Positions 45,680 through 53,734 of a DNA stretch of 64,000 nucleotides are shown piece by piece (within the stretch, counting starts at the first letter, position 1; the number at the start of each line of letters is the position of its first letter). Below the pieces are notes generated by a model. The model searched no databases. It was not told where the DNA came from and saw only the letters and a program-made list of their open reading frames with translations. The stretch comes from an uncultured Dorea sp. (GTDB taxonomy: Bacteria > Bacillota > Clostridia > Lachnospirales > Lachnospiraceae): NCBI GenBank assembly GCA_910588745.1, contig CAJURK010000005.1:1-64000 (forward strand), given 5' to 3'. The translations under genes were made by a program, and so were the position numbers.

Positions 45680-46605
45680 AAAAGAAACCAAAGCTGCAGT
45701 TCCGGTATTATGAGATGGGCGCCCATGAGCAGGTTTTGGCGCTTCTGGGAGAAGACTGGCGGAGGCCATATGGAATCAATATTAGCGATCTGCATTTTCA
45801 TAACTATATGGAGGTTGGAATCTGTTATGAAGGAAAGGGGAAGTGTATCCTGCGCGATACGGTTGAGGTTTTTGAGGCCGGATGTATGACGATTGTACCT
45901 CCGAATTATCCTCATAATAATGAGACGAATCCCGAAGAAACCGCATTTTGGGAATGGATGTATTTTGATTTGGATAGTGTGCTGCGGGATATGAAAGAGC
46001 TGTCCTTTAGCAAGCTGGACACCGAATATATTTCCAATGCTTTGTATGAGTCGGCGTTGTTTTTTCATCAGGACATGCATAAGAAAATCAGTAATATTAT
46101 ACTGGAAATCAGAGAGGAATGCGACAGGAAAGCTTATATGTACAGAGAGAAGCTGAGGGGTCTTCTGCAGTCTTTTGTAGTGGAACTTCTCAGGATACAT
46201 AATGTAAACAGCGCTATGCCTAGGAAAAACCCGAGAAGTTTCCAGGTGGCGCCGGCTCTTGCCTATGTAAAAGAACATTATAATGAAGAGATCCGTATCC
46301 GGGATCTGGCAAAGGCGTGCAATATCAGCGAAAGCCATTTCCGAAGGATATTCCAGGAATGTATGAACATGACGCCGAACGACCATGTGAATGTGATACG
46401 GATTCAGGAGGCGAGCAGGCTGCTCTTAAAGAGCCATGCCACGATGGAAGAAATCGCCTATCGTGTGGGATACGGAAATGTATCTACATTTAACCGGAAT
46501 TTTAAAAGGATGCTGGGAATGACGCCGTATCAGTGGAAGAAGTCGCCGGATAATTATGCGGGGCAGATGTTGGACTTTAAGATCAGCGCGCTGAAGGGAT
46601 GGTAG
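45673..46605 (+). CDS. AraC-family transcriptional regulator, second of a pair
   Basis: A 310-residue regulator with an N-terminal cupin domain (LHFHNYMEVGICYEGKGKC, MTIVPPNYPHNNET) and a C-terminal double helix-turn-helix (IRDLAKACNISESHFRRIFQ, IAYRVGYGNVSTFNRNFKR, TPYQWKK). It starts inside the end of the first AraC gene with GAGGAG upstream, so the two are made together. They are clearly different in sequence, not a recent duplication. Two co-translated AraC proteins could bind the same operators as alternatives or respond to different sugars. Confidence 0.94.
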   Translation: MVKKKPKLQFRYYEMGAHEQVLALLGEDWRRPYGINISDLHFHNYMEVGICYEGKGKCILRDTVEVFEAGCMTIVPPNYPHNNETNPEETAFWEWMYFDLDSVLRDMKELSFSKLDTEYISNALYESALFFHQDMHKKISNIILEIREECDRKAYMYREKLRGLLQSFVVELLRIHNVNSAMPRKNPRSFQVAPALAYVKEHYNEEIRIRDLAKACNISESHFRRIFQECMNMTPNDHVNVIRIQEASRLLLKSHATMEEIAYRVGYGNVSTFNRNFKRMLGMTPYQWKKSPDNYAGQMLDFKISALKGW

Positions 46606-46611
46606 AAACGG

Positions 46612-47124
46612 ATGAATTATAAAATGGTAAAAGAGGTACACAGACGGGTAAAAACCTCTACGAAGATTCTGGCAAAAACGATGGTCGTGCTGTGCGTATT
46701 ATTTTTGCTGGCAGGGATTGTCCTGGACCGGGGGATGCTCTTTTTATCCTTGCTTACGGCCGGCATGTATTTCATACATGAGGCGTATAGCATAAAGGAC
46801 TTTGAGTATGTGATGGAAGGGGAGCGTTTTACAATTACGGTGATTTATGGAAACCTGCGCCGGAGGGAGGAACATGTGCTGAACCTAAGGGAAATGGAGG
46901 CGGTTGCGCCGAACTGGCATGAAGCGGTGGCGAAATACCGGTTAAGGGGCGGTACGGAGAAGCTCCCCAAATATGATTATACGTCCTACGAACCGGACGT
47001 TCCCTATTACACAATGATTATTATGGAGAAGCAAAAAAAGATTAAGCTGCTCCTTGATTTGCCGGAGGATATGCTTCAGGCAATGAAACGCATAAATCCT
47101 CAGAAGGTCTTTGTGCATAATTGA
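46612..47124 (+). CDS. 170-residue membrane protein of unknown function
   Basis: Starts 6 nt after the second AraC stop and is probably translationally coupled; only a weak Shine-Dalgarno is visible. Two hydrophobic segments near the N-terminus (MVVLCVLFLLAGIVL, about 24-38, and GMLFLSLLTAGMYFIH, about 41-56) anchor a mostly beta-type soluble part, likely cytoplasmic, with FEYVMEGERFTITVIYGNLR and MEAVAPN. I do not recognise the domain with confidence; it resembles small Lachnospiraceae membrane proteins of unknown function. Its 3' end overlaps the upstream part of the second operator module. Confidence 0.65.
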   Translation: MNYKMVKEVHRRVKTSTKILAKTMVVLCVLFLLAGIVLDRGMLFLSLLTAGMYFIHEAYSIKDFEYVMEGERFTITVIYGNLRRREEHVLNLREMEAVAPNWHEAVAKYRLRGGTEKLPKYDYTSYEPDVPYYTMIIMEKQKKIKLLLDLPEDMLQAMKRINPQKVFVHN

Positions 47125-47129
47125 GCAAC

Positions 47130-47193
47130 TTGGTTGAAATCGCCTGTTTTTTGATTGAATATAAACGCAACGATAAAGAGAAATAAGTATAAT
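47130..47193 (+). promoter_or_regulatory. operator/promoter module, copy B
   Basis: TTGGTTGAA (47130-47138) and TTGATTGAA (47151-47159), 21 bp apart, with TATAAT at 47188-47193. Between the second half-site and the -10 box there are 28 nt, the same as in copy A. The internal cre-like sequence is TGAAATCGCCTGTT (11 of 14 positions). It drives the solute-binding protein gene. Confidence 0.7.
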
Positions 47194-47296
47194 TATACAT
47201 AGAAAATCAGTGATGGAAGGGAAAAACCTATACATGTTGCACAACGAAGGCGGAATCCTTTCCCAAATATACTGATAAAAAAGGAGGATACAGAGA

Positions 47297-48631
47297 ATGA
47301 AAAAGAAACTTATTTCAATGCTGCTTGCAGGTACCATGGTTCTTTCCCTGGCTGCATGCGGCGGTGGCGGAAGCACCGGTGGGGACGCAGGTGACGGCGA
47401 GGATGCAGGCGCTGCAGAGATGGGTACAAGTGACGACGAGAACACACTGACGGTTGCGGCGTGGGATCCGAACTTCAACATTCCGGCTCTTGAGGCGGCG
47501 GCAGCCGACTACAAGGAGAATGTAAATCCTGATTTTGTTCTTGATATCAAAGAACAGGGCGGTTCACAGGACGTTGAGACTGCTATAACTACAGCGGCTT
47601 CCTCTGGCAAGTACGAGACGCTGCCGGATATGGTTCTGTTCCAGGATCACTGGATTCAGAAGTTTGTGGCGGACTATCCGGATGCATGGCAGGATGTCAA
47701 TGACATCGACATCAACTGGGACGACTTCTATACAGAGAAGCTTGATTATTCTACCATCGACGGCGTTCACTACGGCGTTCCGGTAGACGGCGGTACTGTT
47801 ATTATGGCTTACCGCGTAGACCTTCTGGATCAGGCTGGTTATAAAATGGACGACATGAAGGGAATCACCTGGGAGAAGTTCATAGAAGTCGGCAAAGCTG
47901 TAAAAGAGAAGACAGGCAAGGCTCTTCTTTGCATGAACAGCGACGGAAACGATTTGATGTACATGATGCTGCAGGCTGAGGGCGTTTCCCAGTTTAAAGA
48001 CGGCAAGCCGTACATCGTTGGAAATGACAAGCTCAAAGAGATCGTTGAACTGGTAGTAGAGATGGTAAATGAAGAGATACTTCTTCTTCCAAACAGCTGG
48101 TCAGATTATACGGATAAGGCAATTCAGGGAGACCAGGTTGCGGGCGTTATGAACGGCAACTGGATTATTCCTACCATCCAGGCGGTAGAGGCTAACAGCG
48201 GAAAGTGGGAGATTACGACAATGCCTACCTTAACAGGAGAGGACGGATATGCTTCTAACGGCGGTTCTTCTCTGTACATTACGGCAAACTGCAAGAAGAC
48301 AGACCTTGCAAAGGATTTCCTTGCTTATACATTTGGCAAGAGTACCGTAACTTATGACAATGCTTTGAAAGATGGAGGCGTTGTATCTACATACATTCCG
48401 GCCGGCGAGTCTGAAGTTTATAACGAGGGCGTAGCGTTCTTCAATGATACTCCTATTTATGCGCAGATTTCAGAAATGGGATCTCATGTGCAGACCATTG
48501 AGCAGAGCCCATACCACTATACATGCCGTGAGAAGCTTGGCGCGGCTGTAATCAATATCGTAAATGGCGCCGATATTGACGAAGAACTCAAGAATGCGGA
48601 AGAACAGTTGAATTTCGAAATGGGCAACTAA
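47297..48631 (+). CDS. sugar ABC transporter solute-binding lipoprotein (CUT1)
   Basis: A 444-residue extracellular binding protein anchored by lipid. The signal peptide MKKKLISMLLAGTMVLSLAA ends in the lipobox LAAC with Cys21, followed by a Gly/Ser/Asp linker. The body has the cluster 1 (MalE/UgpB-type) pattern: TVAAWDPNFN, a DLIVFQDHW-like MVLFQDHWI, YGVPVDGGTVIMAYRVDLL, AGVMNGNWIIPTIQ and SLYITANCKKTDLAKDFLAY. With the two permeases and the GH53 and GH2 enzymes, beta-galacto-oligosaccharide is the likely ligand. A terminator-like hairpin after the gene may make it more abundant than the permeases. Confidence 0.93.
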   Translation: MKKKLISMLLAGTMVLSLAACGGGGSTGGDAGDGEDAGAAEMGTSDDENTLTVAAWDPNFNIPALEAAAADYKENVNPDFVLDIKEQGGSQDVETAITTAASSGKYETLPDMVLFQDHWIQKFVADYPDAWQDVNDIDINWDDFYTEKLDYSTIDGVHYGVPVDGGTVIMAYRVDLLDQAGYKMDDMKGITWEKFIEVGKAVKEKTGKALLCMNSDGNDLMYMMLQAEGVSQFKDGKPYIVGNDKLKEIVELVVEMVNEEILLLPNSWSDYTDKAIQGDQVAGVMNGNWIIPTIQAVEANSGKWEITTMPTLTGEDGYASNGGSSLYITANCKKTDLAKDFLAYTFGKSTVTYDNALKDGGVVSTYIPAGESEVYNEGVAFFNDTPIYAQISEMGSHVQTIEQSPYHYTCREKLGAAVINIVNGADIDEELKNAEEQLNFEMGN

Positions 48632-48664
48632 TTTCGATAAAAAATAAAAATAGAAAAAATGAAC

Positions 48665-48693
48665 GGGGAAAACGGTTTGCCGTTTTCCCTTTT
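48665..48693 (+). terminator. intra-operon terminator-like hairpin
   Basis: GGGAAAACGG (48666-48675) pairs perfectly with CCGTTTTCCC (48680-48689) around TTTG and is followed by TTTTC. It lies between the binding-protein gene and the permease genes and probably limits read-through or protects the upstream mRNA. Confidence 0.7.
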
Positions 48694-48715
48694 CTGTTGT
48701 GAAGGGGGAATCCTA

Positions 48716-49615
48716 GTGGAGAACAAAAAAGGAATGAGCCTGATTCAGAAGCAGTCGAGAGCCGGCTGGGTATTCTTGGCTCCGGCAACCTTGTTGATTG
48801 CGGTTATGAGCTTCTGGCCGATGATTAGCGCGTTCATCACCTCATTAAAGACCGGCTCCAGTGCGAATATGGAGTGGGCAAGTCCGGTTTTTTACAATTA
48901 CACCAGAATGTTTGCGGATAAGCTGTTTCTGCGTTCGGTAGGAAACACGTTTTTGTACCTGGCAATTCAGGTGCCGATCATGCTGGTGCTGGCGATTCTG
49001 CTGGCTCAGCTTTTGAATAATAGGGATTTGAAACTGAAGGGGTTTTTCCGTACCTGCGTATTCCTTCCCTGCGCGACCGCGCTGGTTTCTTATTCTTTGA
49101 TTTTTAAATCATTATTTGCAACAGAGGGATTGATTAATACGATTCTTGTAAATGTTGGAATTTTATCCGAAAATTATAATTTTTTGGGGAATGCGGCAAG
49201 CGCGAAGGCGGTTATTATCATTGCCCTGATCTGGAGATGGACCGGGTATAATATGGTATTCTATCTGGTAGGCCTGCAGAATATTGAATATTCCGTATAT
49301 GAAGCGGCCAAGATCGACGGCGCTAACGGTTGGAAGACTTTCTGGGGAATCACTGTTCCGCTTTTGAAGCCAACGATTATTATGACTTTTATCATGTCGA
49401 TCAACGGTACATTACAGCTCTTTGACGAGTCTGTAAACCTGACCAACGGCGGTCCGGCATTCTCGACTATTACAATGTCGCATTACATTTACAACAATAC
49501 CTTTGGTACCGGAGTTGCGAACTTTGGATATGCAACCGCCATGGCGTTCTTCGTGTTTATCATGGTAGGTATTCTGGCATTAATTAATATGAAAGTAGGT
49601 GATACGCGTGACTGA
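48716..49615 (+). CDS. sugar ABC transporter permease (MalF type)
   Basis: A 299-residue permease with six predicted membrane segments, the first WVFLAPATLLIAVMSFWPMI. The EAA loop is seen in EYSVYEAAKIDGANGWKTFWGITVPLLKPT. Start GTG 48716 is preferred because AAGGGGG lies just upstream; the open frame reaches back through the preceding hairpin. It overlaps the second permease by 8 nt. No ATPase gene is present in the operon, as in many CUT1 systems that share an MsmX-type ATPase. Confidence 0.93.
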   Translation: MENKKGMSLIQKQSRAGWVFLAPATLLIAVMSFWPMISAFITSLKTGSSANMEWASPVFYNYTRMFADKLFLRSVGNTFLYLAIQVPIMLVLAILLAQLLNNRDLKLKGFFRTCVFLPCATALVSYSLIFKSLFATEGLINTILVNVGILSENYNFLGNAASAKAVIIIALIWRWTGYNMVFYLVGLQNIEYSVYEAAKIDGANGWKTFWGITVPLLKPTIIMTFIMSINGTLQLFDESVNLTNGGPAFSTITMSHYIYNNTFGTGVANFGYATAMAFFVFIMVGILALINMKVGDTRD

Positions 49616-50438
49616 GAAAAAGAACAGAAGTATGATCCAGCGCCGGTTGATTCCGACCTATATTTTCCTGGCAATTGTATCATTTATTTCCGTATTCCCG
49701 TTTTACTGGATGATTTCCGCTGCGACCAATACCTCTTTTGACGTTGCTCAGGGGCGGATTCTGCCGGGCGGCAATTTAGCAGTGAATTTTCAGAACCTGA
49801 TCGGAGGACAGAATCTGTGGGGAGCTATGTGGAATTCTTTCAGGTATGCAATCATGCAGACAATCATTGCATTGTTTATCTGTTCACTGGCAGGTTTTGG
49901 ATTTGAACTTTATCATGACAAGAAGAAAGATATGGTATTTACCATTCTGCTCCTTGCAATGATGATTCCGGGCGTTGCAACGATGATTCCGCTGTTTAAG
50001 ATGATTGCGGGGATGGGATTATTGAATTCTGCACCGGGTTTTATACTTCCGGCTATCTCTACTCCGTTTTTGATCATGATGTTCCGCCAGAATTCAAGGA
50101 ACTTCCCGATTGATGTTATGGAGGCGGCTCGAATTGACGGATTAACAGAATTCCAGATTTTCTTTAGGATGTATATGCCGATGATGAAGTCTACTTATGC
50201 GGCGGCGGCAGTTATTTCCTTTATGAATGCATGGAATTCATATCTGTGGCCGAAGGTAATCATGACGGATACCAACGCCCAGACTATGCCCATGCTGATC
50301 GCCAATATGGCGGCGGGGTACACGACAGATTACGGCCTTCTGATGTTAGGCGTATTATTCTGTTCTGTTCCGACGATGGTGGTATTCTTCGTATTGCAGA
50401 AGCAGTTCGCAGAAGGTATTACCGGAGCGGTTAAGTAG
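49608..50438 (+). CDS. sugar ABC transporter permease (MalG type)
   Basis: A 276-residue permease with six membrane segments. The EAA loop is DVMEAARIDGLTEFQIFFRMYMPMMKS. GTG 49608 is chosen because AGGTGAT lies a few nt upstream; the alternative GTG 49599 overlaps that site. It pairs with the MalF-type subunit and the binding protein. A strong terminator follows about 75 nt downstream. Confidence 0.93.
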   Translation: MTEKKNRSMIQRRLIPTYIFLAIVSFISVFPFYWMISAATNTSFDVAQGRILPGGNLAVNFQNLIGGQNLWGAMWNSFRYAIMQTIIALFICSLAGFGFELYHDKKKDMVFTILLLAMMIPGVATMIPLFKMIAGMGLLNSAPGFILPAISTPFLIMMFRQNSRNFPIDVMEAARIDGLTEFQIFFRMYMPMMKSTYAAAAVISFMNAWNSYLWPKVIMTDTNAQTMPMLIANMAAGYTTDYGLLMLGVLFCSVPTMVVFFVLQKQFAEGITGAVK

Positions 50439-50511
50439 GAGAAGATTCGTGATATCAGGATTAAGAGAGACGGCGGATACAACTTAAGCACCGCAAATAG
50501 TAAACGTACAG

Positions 50512-50558
50512 TCCGGCATCCCTTTACAAAAATTTGTGCTGGGATGCCGGATCTTTTT
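50512..50558 (+). terminator. terminator after the sugar transporter
   Basis: TCCGGCATCCC (50512-50522) pairs with GGGATGCCGGA (50541-50551), followed by TCTTTTTA. TTGTGC (50534-50539) and TATACT (50558-50563), 18 nt apart, overlap it and could restart transcription for the next genes. Confidence 0.85.
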
Positions 50559-50607
50559 ATACTTTTTGAATATAAGAATGGCGCCGCCTTACTGGAGCGG
50601 CCATCTT

Positions 50608-50629
50608 ATCCGTATGGACGGATTTTTTT
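50608..50629 (+). terminator. short hairpin plus T7 in the leader of the 610-residue gene
   Basis: ATCCGT-ATGG-ACGGAT followed by seven T, ending 18 nt before the ATG. A GCCGC/GCGGC hairpin lies just upstream (about 50584-50602). This may be a weak attenuator. Confidence 0.4.
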
Positions 50630-50647
50630 GAGAAGGGAGATCGGAAA

Positions 50648-52480
50648 ATGGGAGAATTTATTCTGAACGTCATCCACAGGCCGGAGATGGTGCCGGAGTA
50701 TTCGGCTACGGTTACCGGCCATGGAAAGGAAGAGGATATCGGCGATAAGAAGTTGTTGACGGAATCCTTGGATATTTTTAAGACACAGCAGCGGTTGGCG
50801 CATGAGAACGGCTTGAAAGTTACAATCCACATGACCTATGCGTCGCTTTTTAATGAAGAGGCGGTGCAGATTGCAAAAAAAGACCATGAGAAATATGGGG
50901 ATGAGATTGCGCTGTCGCTCTTGGGGCTTCCCTGTGAGCAGTTTAGGAATAAATACAAGACGAAGGATTTCTGTATCTGGATGTTCGCTATGGAGGACAA
51001 GAAGACCATTGTAGACGATGTATTCGCGAAGTTTTACGAGCAGTTCGGATTCTATCCGGAGTCTACCGGTTCATACTATATGGATGCAGAACTGACCAAC
51101 TATATCAAGGAAAAGTACCCCATGGTGAAGTGCGCCGTTGCTACCTGCTGGGAGGAAGGGCCGAAAGCATATCATACCTGTAATAATTCCTGGTATACCC
51201 TATTTGACGGAGGCCCTTGGGCGCCGTGGATTCCTTCCAAGCAGAACACCCACGCCCCGGCGGCAAATAGGGAGGAGGATTCCGGAATTGTGGCGATTCC
51301 CCATCTTTCCAGGGATCTGCTTGCCTGCTACGACGGCAACGGCTCCAATTTCGGGACGCATCCCCAGAATGTGCTGCGTGGAATGATTTATGATTCCAAG
51401 ACCTGGGAGTTTCCATATCTGTATAATCTGATCGACCAGTACCGGGCGCAGGAGAAATATAATAACGGCTATGCGTATAATATGATGTTCGTGGGACCTG
51501 GCTGGATGAATAAGATGGGACGCTGGGAAGCGCCCTATGAGCTGCTTCTAAAATCTTACTCGGAGGGCTGCAAGTATTACGGCGGCTTAAAGAAGGAAGG
51601 GAAGCTGATTGACATGACGATGTCTGAGTTTGCGGATTATTATCGGGAGAAGAAGACTTATACCGAGCCGGAGTGCGCCCTGTGGAGGGATATCCTCTAT
51701 GGTTCTGATAAGCAGTTGTTCTGGTATACCGATCCTTATATGCGGACGGGCGTTAATATGGATCAGGGCGGAGCGATTTTCGATCTGCGTCCTTACGCTG
51801 CGAAACTGAAATGGGAGGTGGGAATTGGGACGAAGCATGTACAGGATGCGTCCTATCCGTTTTTGATTCAGGAGAAGTACCGGGCCGGATATTTCACCCA
51901 CTACGCGGGAGAAGGAACCATCCGCAGCGCCAAGATCTGTTATCGGGGAGAAGAGGTAGATCTCTGCCTGTGCCGTACAAAGGCCCGCTTCTCACAGGAG
52001 AAAGCTGAGAGGATTCTGACGCTGGATCCGGTGGACATTGAATTTTCTGATTTGACGGTGAAATTACAGACCCGGCTGTATTTTGCGGAAGGGGAGGGAA
52101 CCATCCGCATTGAACGTGAAATTCTCGAAATGAGCAGGCCGCAGGCACAGGTAGAAATCAATGAGTACATGGTAGCCTGTTACGGAACTACAGAATATCC
52201 GGAAGATATGAGTGGGATCGTACTGCGCTGCGAAGGTGCGGAGCCGAAGGAATTGGTATATGAGTACCGCTGCAGGGAGGAAAGCCTTGCGGATGCGGCG
52301 GAAGTATCCGCGGTGATTCCGGCAATTGAGACGAAGGTATCCATGAAAGCCTCGAAAGGAGGCGAAGGGTATGTCCGGGAGGGTTACGCGTTTTCTCCGA
52401 TGTTTACGCTGGGATATAAAAAGCAAGTTTCAGAAAAGGAGGTCTTTGCGACATGGCTCAAGCTGGAAAAGGCAAATTAA
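50648..52480 (+). CDS. 610-residue protein of unknown function in a galactan locus
   Basis: No signal peptide or membrane segment, so probably cytoplasmic. The first half (about 1-330) reads as an alpha/beta-barrel-like domain: FILNVIHRPE, LKVTIHMTYASL, DEIALSLLGLP, a GFYPESTGSYYMDAELTNYI stretch (134-153) and WYTLFDGGPWAPWIPSKQNT (182-201). Tryptophan and tyrosine are frequent, as in sugar-active enzymes. The second half (about 390-605) looks beta-rich. The general plan recalls NodB-like or GH57/GH38-like hydrolases and DUF3863-type gut proteins, but I see neither the TFDDG nor the HxxxH motif of deacetylases. A strong AGAAGGGAGA site precedes ATG 50648. Position between the sugar transporter and a GH53 galactanase suggests action on imported galacto-oligosaccharides. 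No activity is claimed. Confidence 0.75.
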   Translation: MGEFILNVIHRPEMVPEYSATVTGHGKEEDIGDKKLLTESLDIFKTQQRLAHENGLKVTIHMTYASLFNEEAVQIAKKDHEKYGDEIALSLLGLPCEQFRNKYKTKDFCIWMFAMEDKKTIVDDVFAKFYEQFGFYPESTGSYYMDAELTNYIKEKYPMVKCAVATCWEEGPKAYHTCNNSWYTLFDGGPWAPWIPSKQNTHAPAANREEDSGIVAIPHLSRDLLACYDGNGSNFGTHPQNVLRGMIYDSKTWEFPYLYNLIDQYRAQEKYNNGYAYNMMFVGPGWMNKMGRWEAPYELLLKSYSEGCKYYGGLKKEGKLIDMTMSEFADYYREKKTYTEPECALWRDILYGSDKQLFWYTDPYMRTGVNMDQGGAIFDLRPYAAKLKWEVGIGTKHVQDASYPFLIQEKYRAGYFTHYAGEGTIRSAKICYRGEEVDLCLCRTKARFSQEKAERILTLDPVDIEFSDLTVKLQTRLYFAEGEGTIRIEREILEMSRPQAQVEINEYMVACYGTTEYPEDMSGIVLRCEGAEPKELVYEYRCREESLADAAEVSAVIPAIETKVSMKASKGGEGYVREGYAFSPMFTLGYKKQVSEKEVFATWLKLEKAN

Positions 52481-52671
52481 ACTATAGATGTCCCGCCTGT
52501 TTTATGCGGGATTTGGATATTGATATGTTCTATGACAAGGAAAAAGATGAATATTACTGTCTCCGCTGCCAGTATACGGGTAAAGAAGCGGACGTACTTG
52601 AGGGAAATGAGACGGTAAGGATCAAATACAAGGCGATGTATCATAGATTTACTAAATTTGATTTTGATTAA
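52453..52671 (+). CDS. 72-residue zinc-ribbon protein
   Basis: Starts at ATG 52453 inside the end of the previous gene (28-nt overlap), with AAAAGGAGG upstream. Two CxxC pairs (CPAC at 13-16, CLRC at 36-39) form a likely zinc ribbon; the rest is charged and aromatic (YHRFTKFDFD at the end). The small size and the tight overlap suggest a partner or regulator translated with the 610-residue protein. I know no family name for it. A structural zinc role is inferred from the cysteines only. Confidence 0.75.
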   Translation: MAQAGKGKLNYRCPACFMRDLDIDMFYDKEKDEYYCLRCQYTGKEADVLEGNETVRIKYKAMYHRFTKFDFD

Positions 52672-52702
52672 GAATGCACGAAGGGCAGTTGGGAGGAGCC
52701 GG

Positions 52703-53701
52703 ATGAAGAACATGATCTATGGAGTCGATTTGGGTTGGGCAAGCCAGTTAGAATCTATGGGATATCAGTGGCTGGATGAGCAGGGGAAAAAGACCGATAT
52801 CATCACCGCGTCGAAGGAATTAGGCGTTAACGCAGTGCGGCTGCGGGTATTTGTGGATCCGCCAAGGGAAGCGGTATGGCAGAAGCGGGAGAATGAAAAA
52901 TGTATGCTGGGTTTCTGCGACCGGGAAGGAGTGCTTGCCATGGCGGAGCGTGTGAAATTACAGGGTTTAAAACTGATGCTGGTATTTCATTACAGCGACC
53001 ACTTTGCGGATCCGGAGTTTCAGGATATGCCGAAAGCGTGGACGGGAGAAAACGGTAAACAGTTAGAGCCGAGGGTAGCGGAACACACCAAAGGGGTTTT
53101 AGGATTCTTGAAGGAACATGGAATCTGTCCGGACTGGGTTCAGGTGGGCAACGAGATCAATAACGGCATGATGTGGCCGGCAGGAAGCTTAAAGAACGCG
53201 CGGGAACAGCTTGTACGGTTTTTGAACGCAGGCTATGAGGCGGTGAAAGAAGTCTGTCCGGACAGCAGGGTCATTACCCATCTGGCGTCTGTTATGGACG
53301 ATACGCAGTGTATGCCCTTCTGGGAAAATTTTTTTGCGTGCGGTGGAAAGACCGATATTTTGGGGTTTTCCTATTACCCTTACTGGGAGAAATTTGAGAG
53401 TAATAAGGATAAGCTGGCGGAAAAGCTGAAGGAATATACGAGACGGTACGGCAAACCGGTTATGATTGTGGAAGTCGGCGGCTTAGACTATGATGAGGAA
53501 GGCTGTTACCGGATAGTGGCGGACTGTATCGAGGCGGTGAAGACGCTAAAAGGGCAGGAGGAATCCGGCGTCTTTTATTGGGAGCCGGAGGCTGCGGCGG
53601 AAATACTGCCGGATCGGTATCCGCTTGGAGCCGCAAGGCTTGCCGGGGAGAAGGTACTGCAGTATAACAAGGCACTGCAGGCATATAGGGATCATTTATA
53701 A
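52703..53701 (+). CDS. GH53 endo-beta-1,4-galactanase, without signal peptide
   Basis: A 332-residue TIM-barrel enzyme of glycoside hydrolase family 53, which cuts beta-1,4-galactan (pectin side chains, arabinogalactan I). The N-terminus MIYGVDLGWASQLESMGYQW and NAVRLRVFVDP are typical; the acid/base Glu151 is in WVQVGNEINNGMMWP and the nucleophile Glu257 in MIVEVGG. LMLVFHYSDHFADP matches the family. Secreted GH53 enzymes have a signal peptide; here the start (ATG 52703, GGGAGGAG upstream) leaves none. It should therefore act inside the cell on imported oligosaccharides. An in-frame upstream stretch from 52658 also lacks a signal. Confidence 0.92.
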   Translation: MKNMIYGVDLGWASQLESMGYQWLDEQGKKTDIITASKELGVNAVRLRVFVDPPREAVWQKRENEKCMLGFCDREGVLAMAERVKLQGLKLMLVFHYSDHFADPEFQDMPKAWTGENGKQLEPRVAEHTKGVLGFLKEHGICPDWVQVGNEINNGMMWPAGSLKNAREQLVRFLNAGYEAVKEVCPDSRVITHLASVMDDTQCMPFWENFFACGGKTDILGFSYYPYWEKFESNKDKLAEKLKEYTRRYGKPVMIVEVGGLDYDEEGCYRIVADCIEAVKTLKGQEESGVFYWEPEAAAEILPDRYPLGAARLAGEKVLQYNKALQAYRDHL

Positions 53702-53727
53702 AAAGGGGCTTCACAGCCCCCTTTTTG
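53700..53727. terminator. bidirectional terminator between GH53 and glgX
   Basis: AAAAAGGGGCT and AGCCCCCTTTTT pair around TCAC. It lies directly after the GH53 stop and just before the glgX stop on the other strand. Confidence 0.85.
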
Positions 53728-53734
53728 TTTAAAA

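Noticed and set aside
48665..48693. end of the sugar transporter operon at the hairpin
   Set aside because: The permeases follow directly on the same strand with no new promoter visible, so it is treated as an internal attenuating hairpin.
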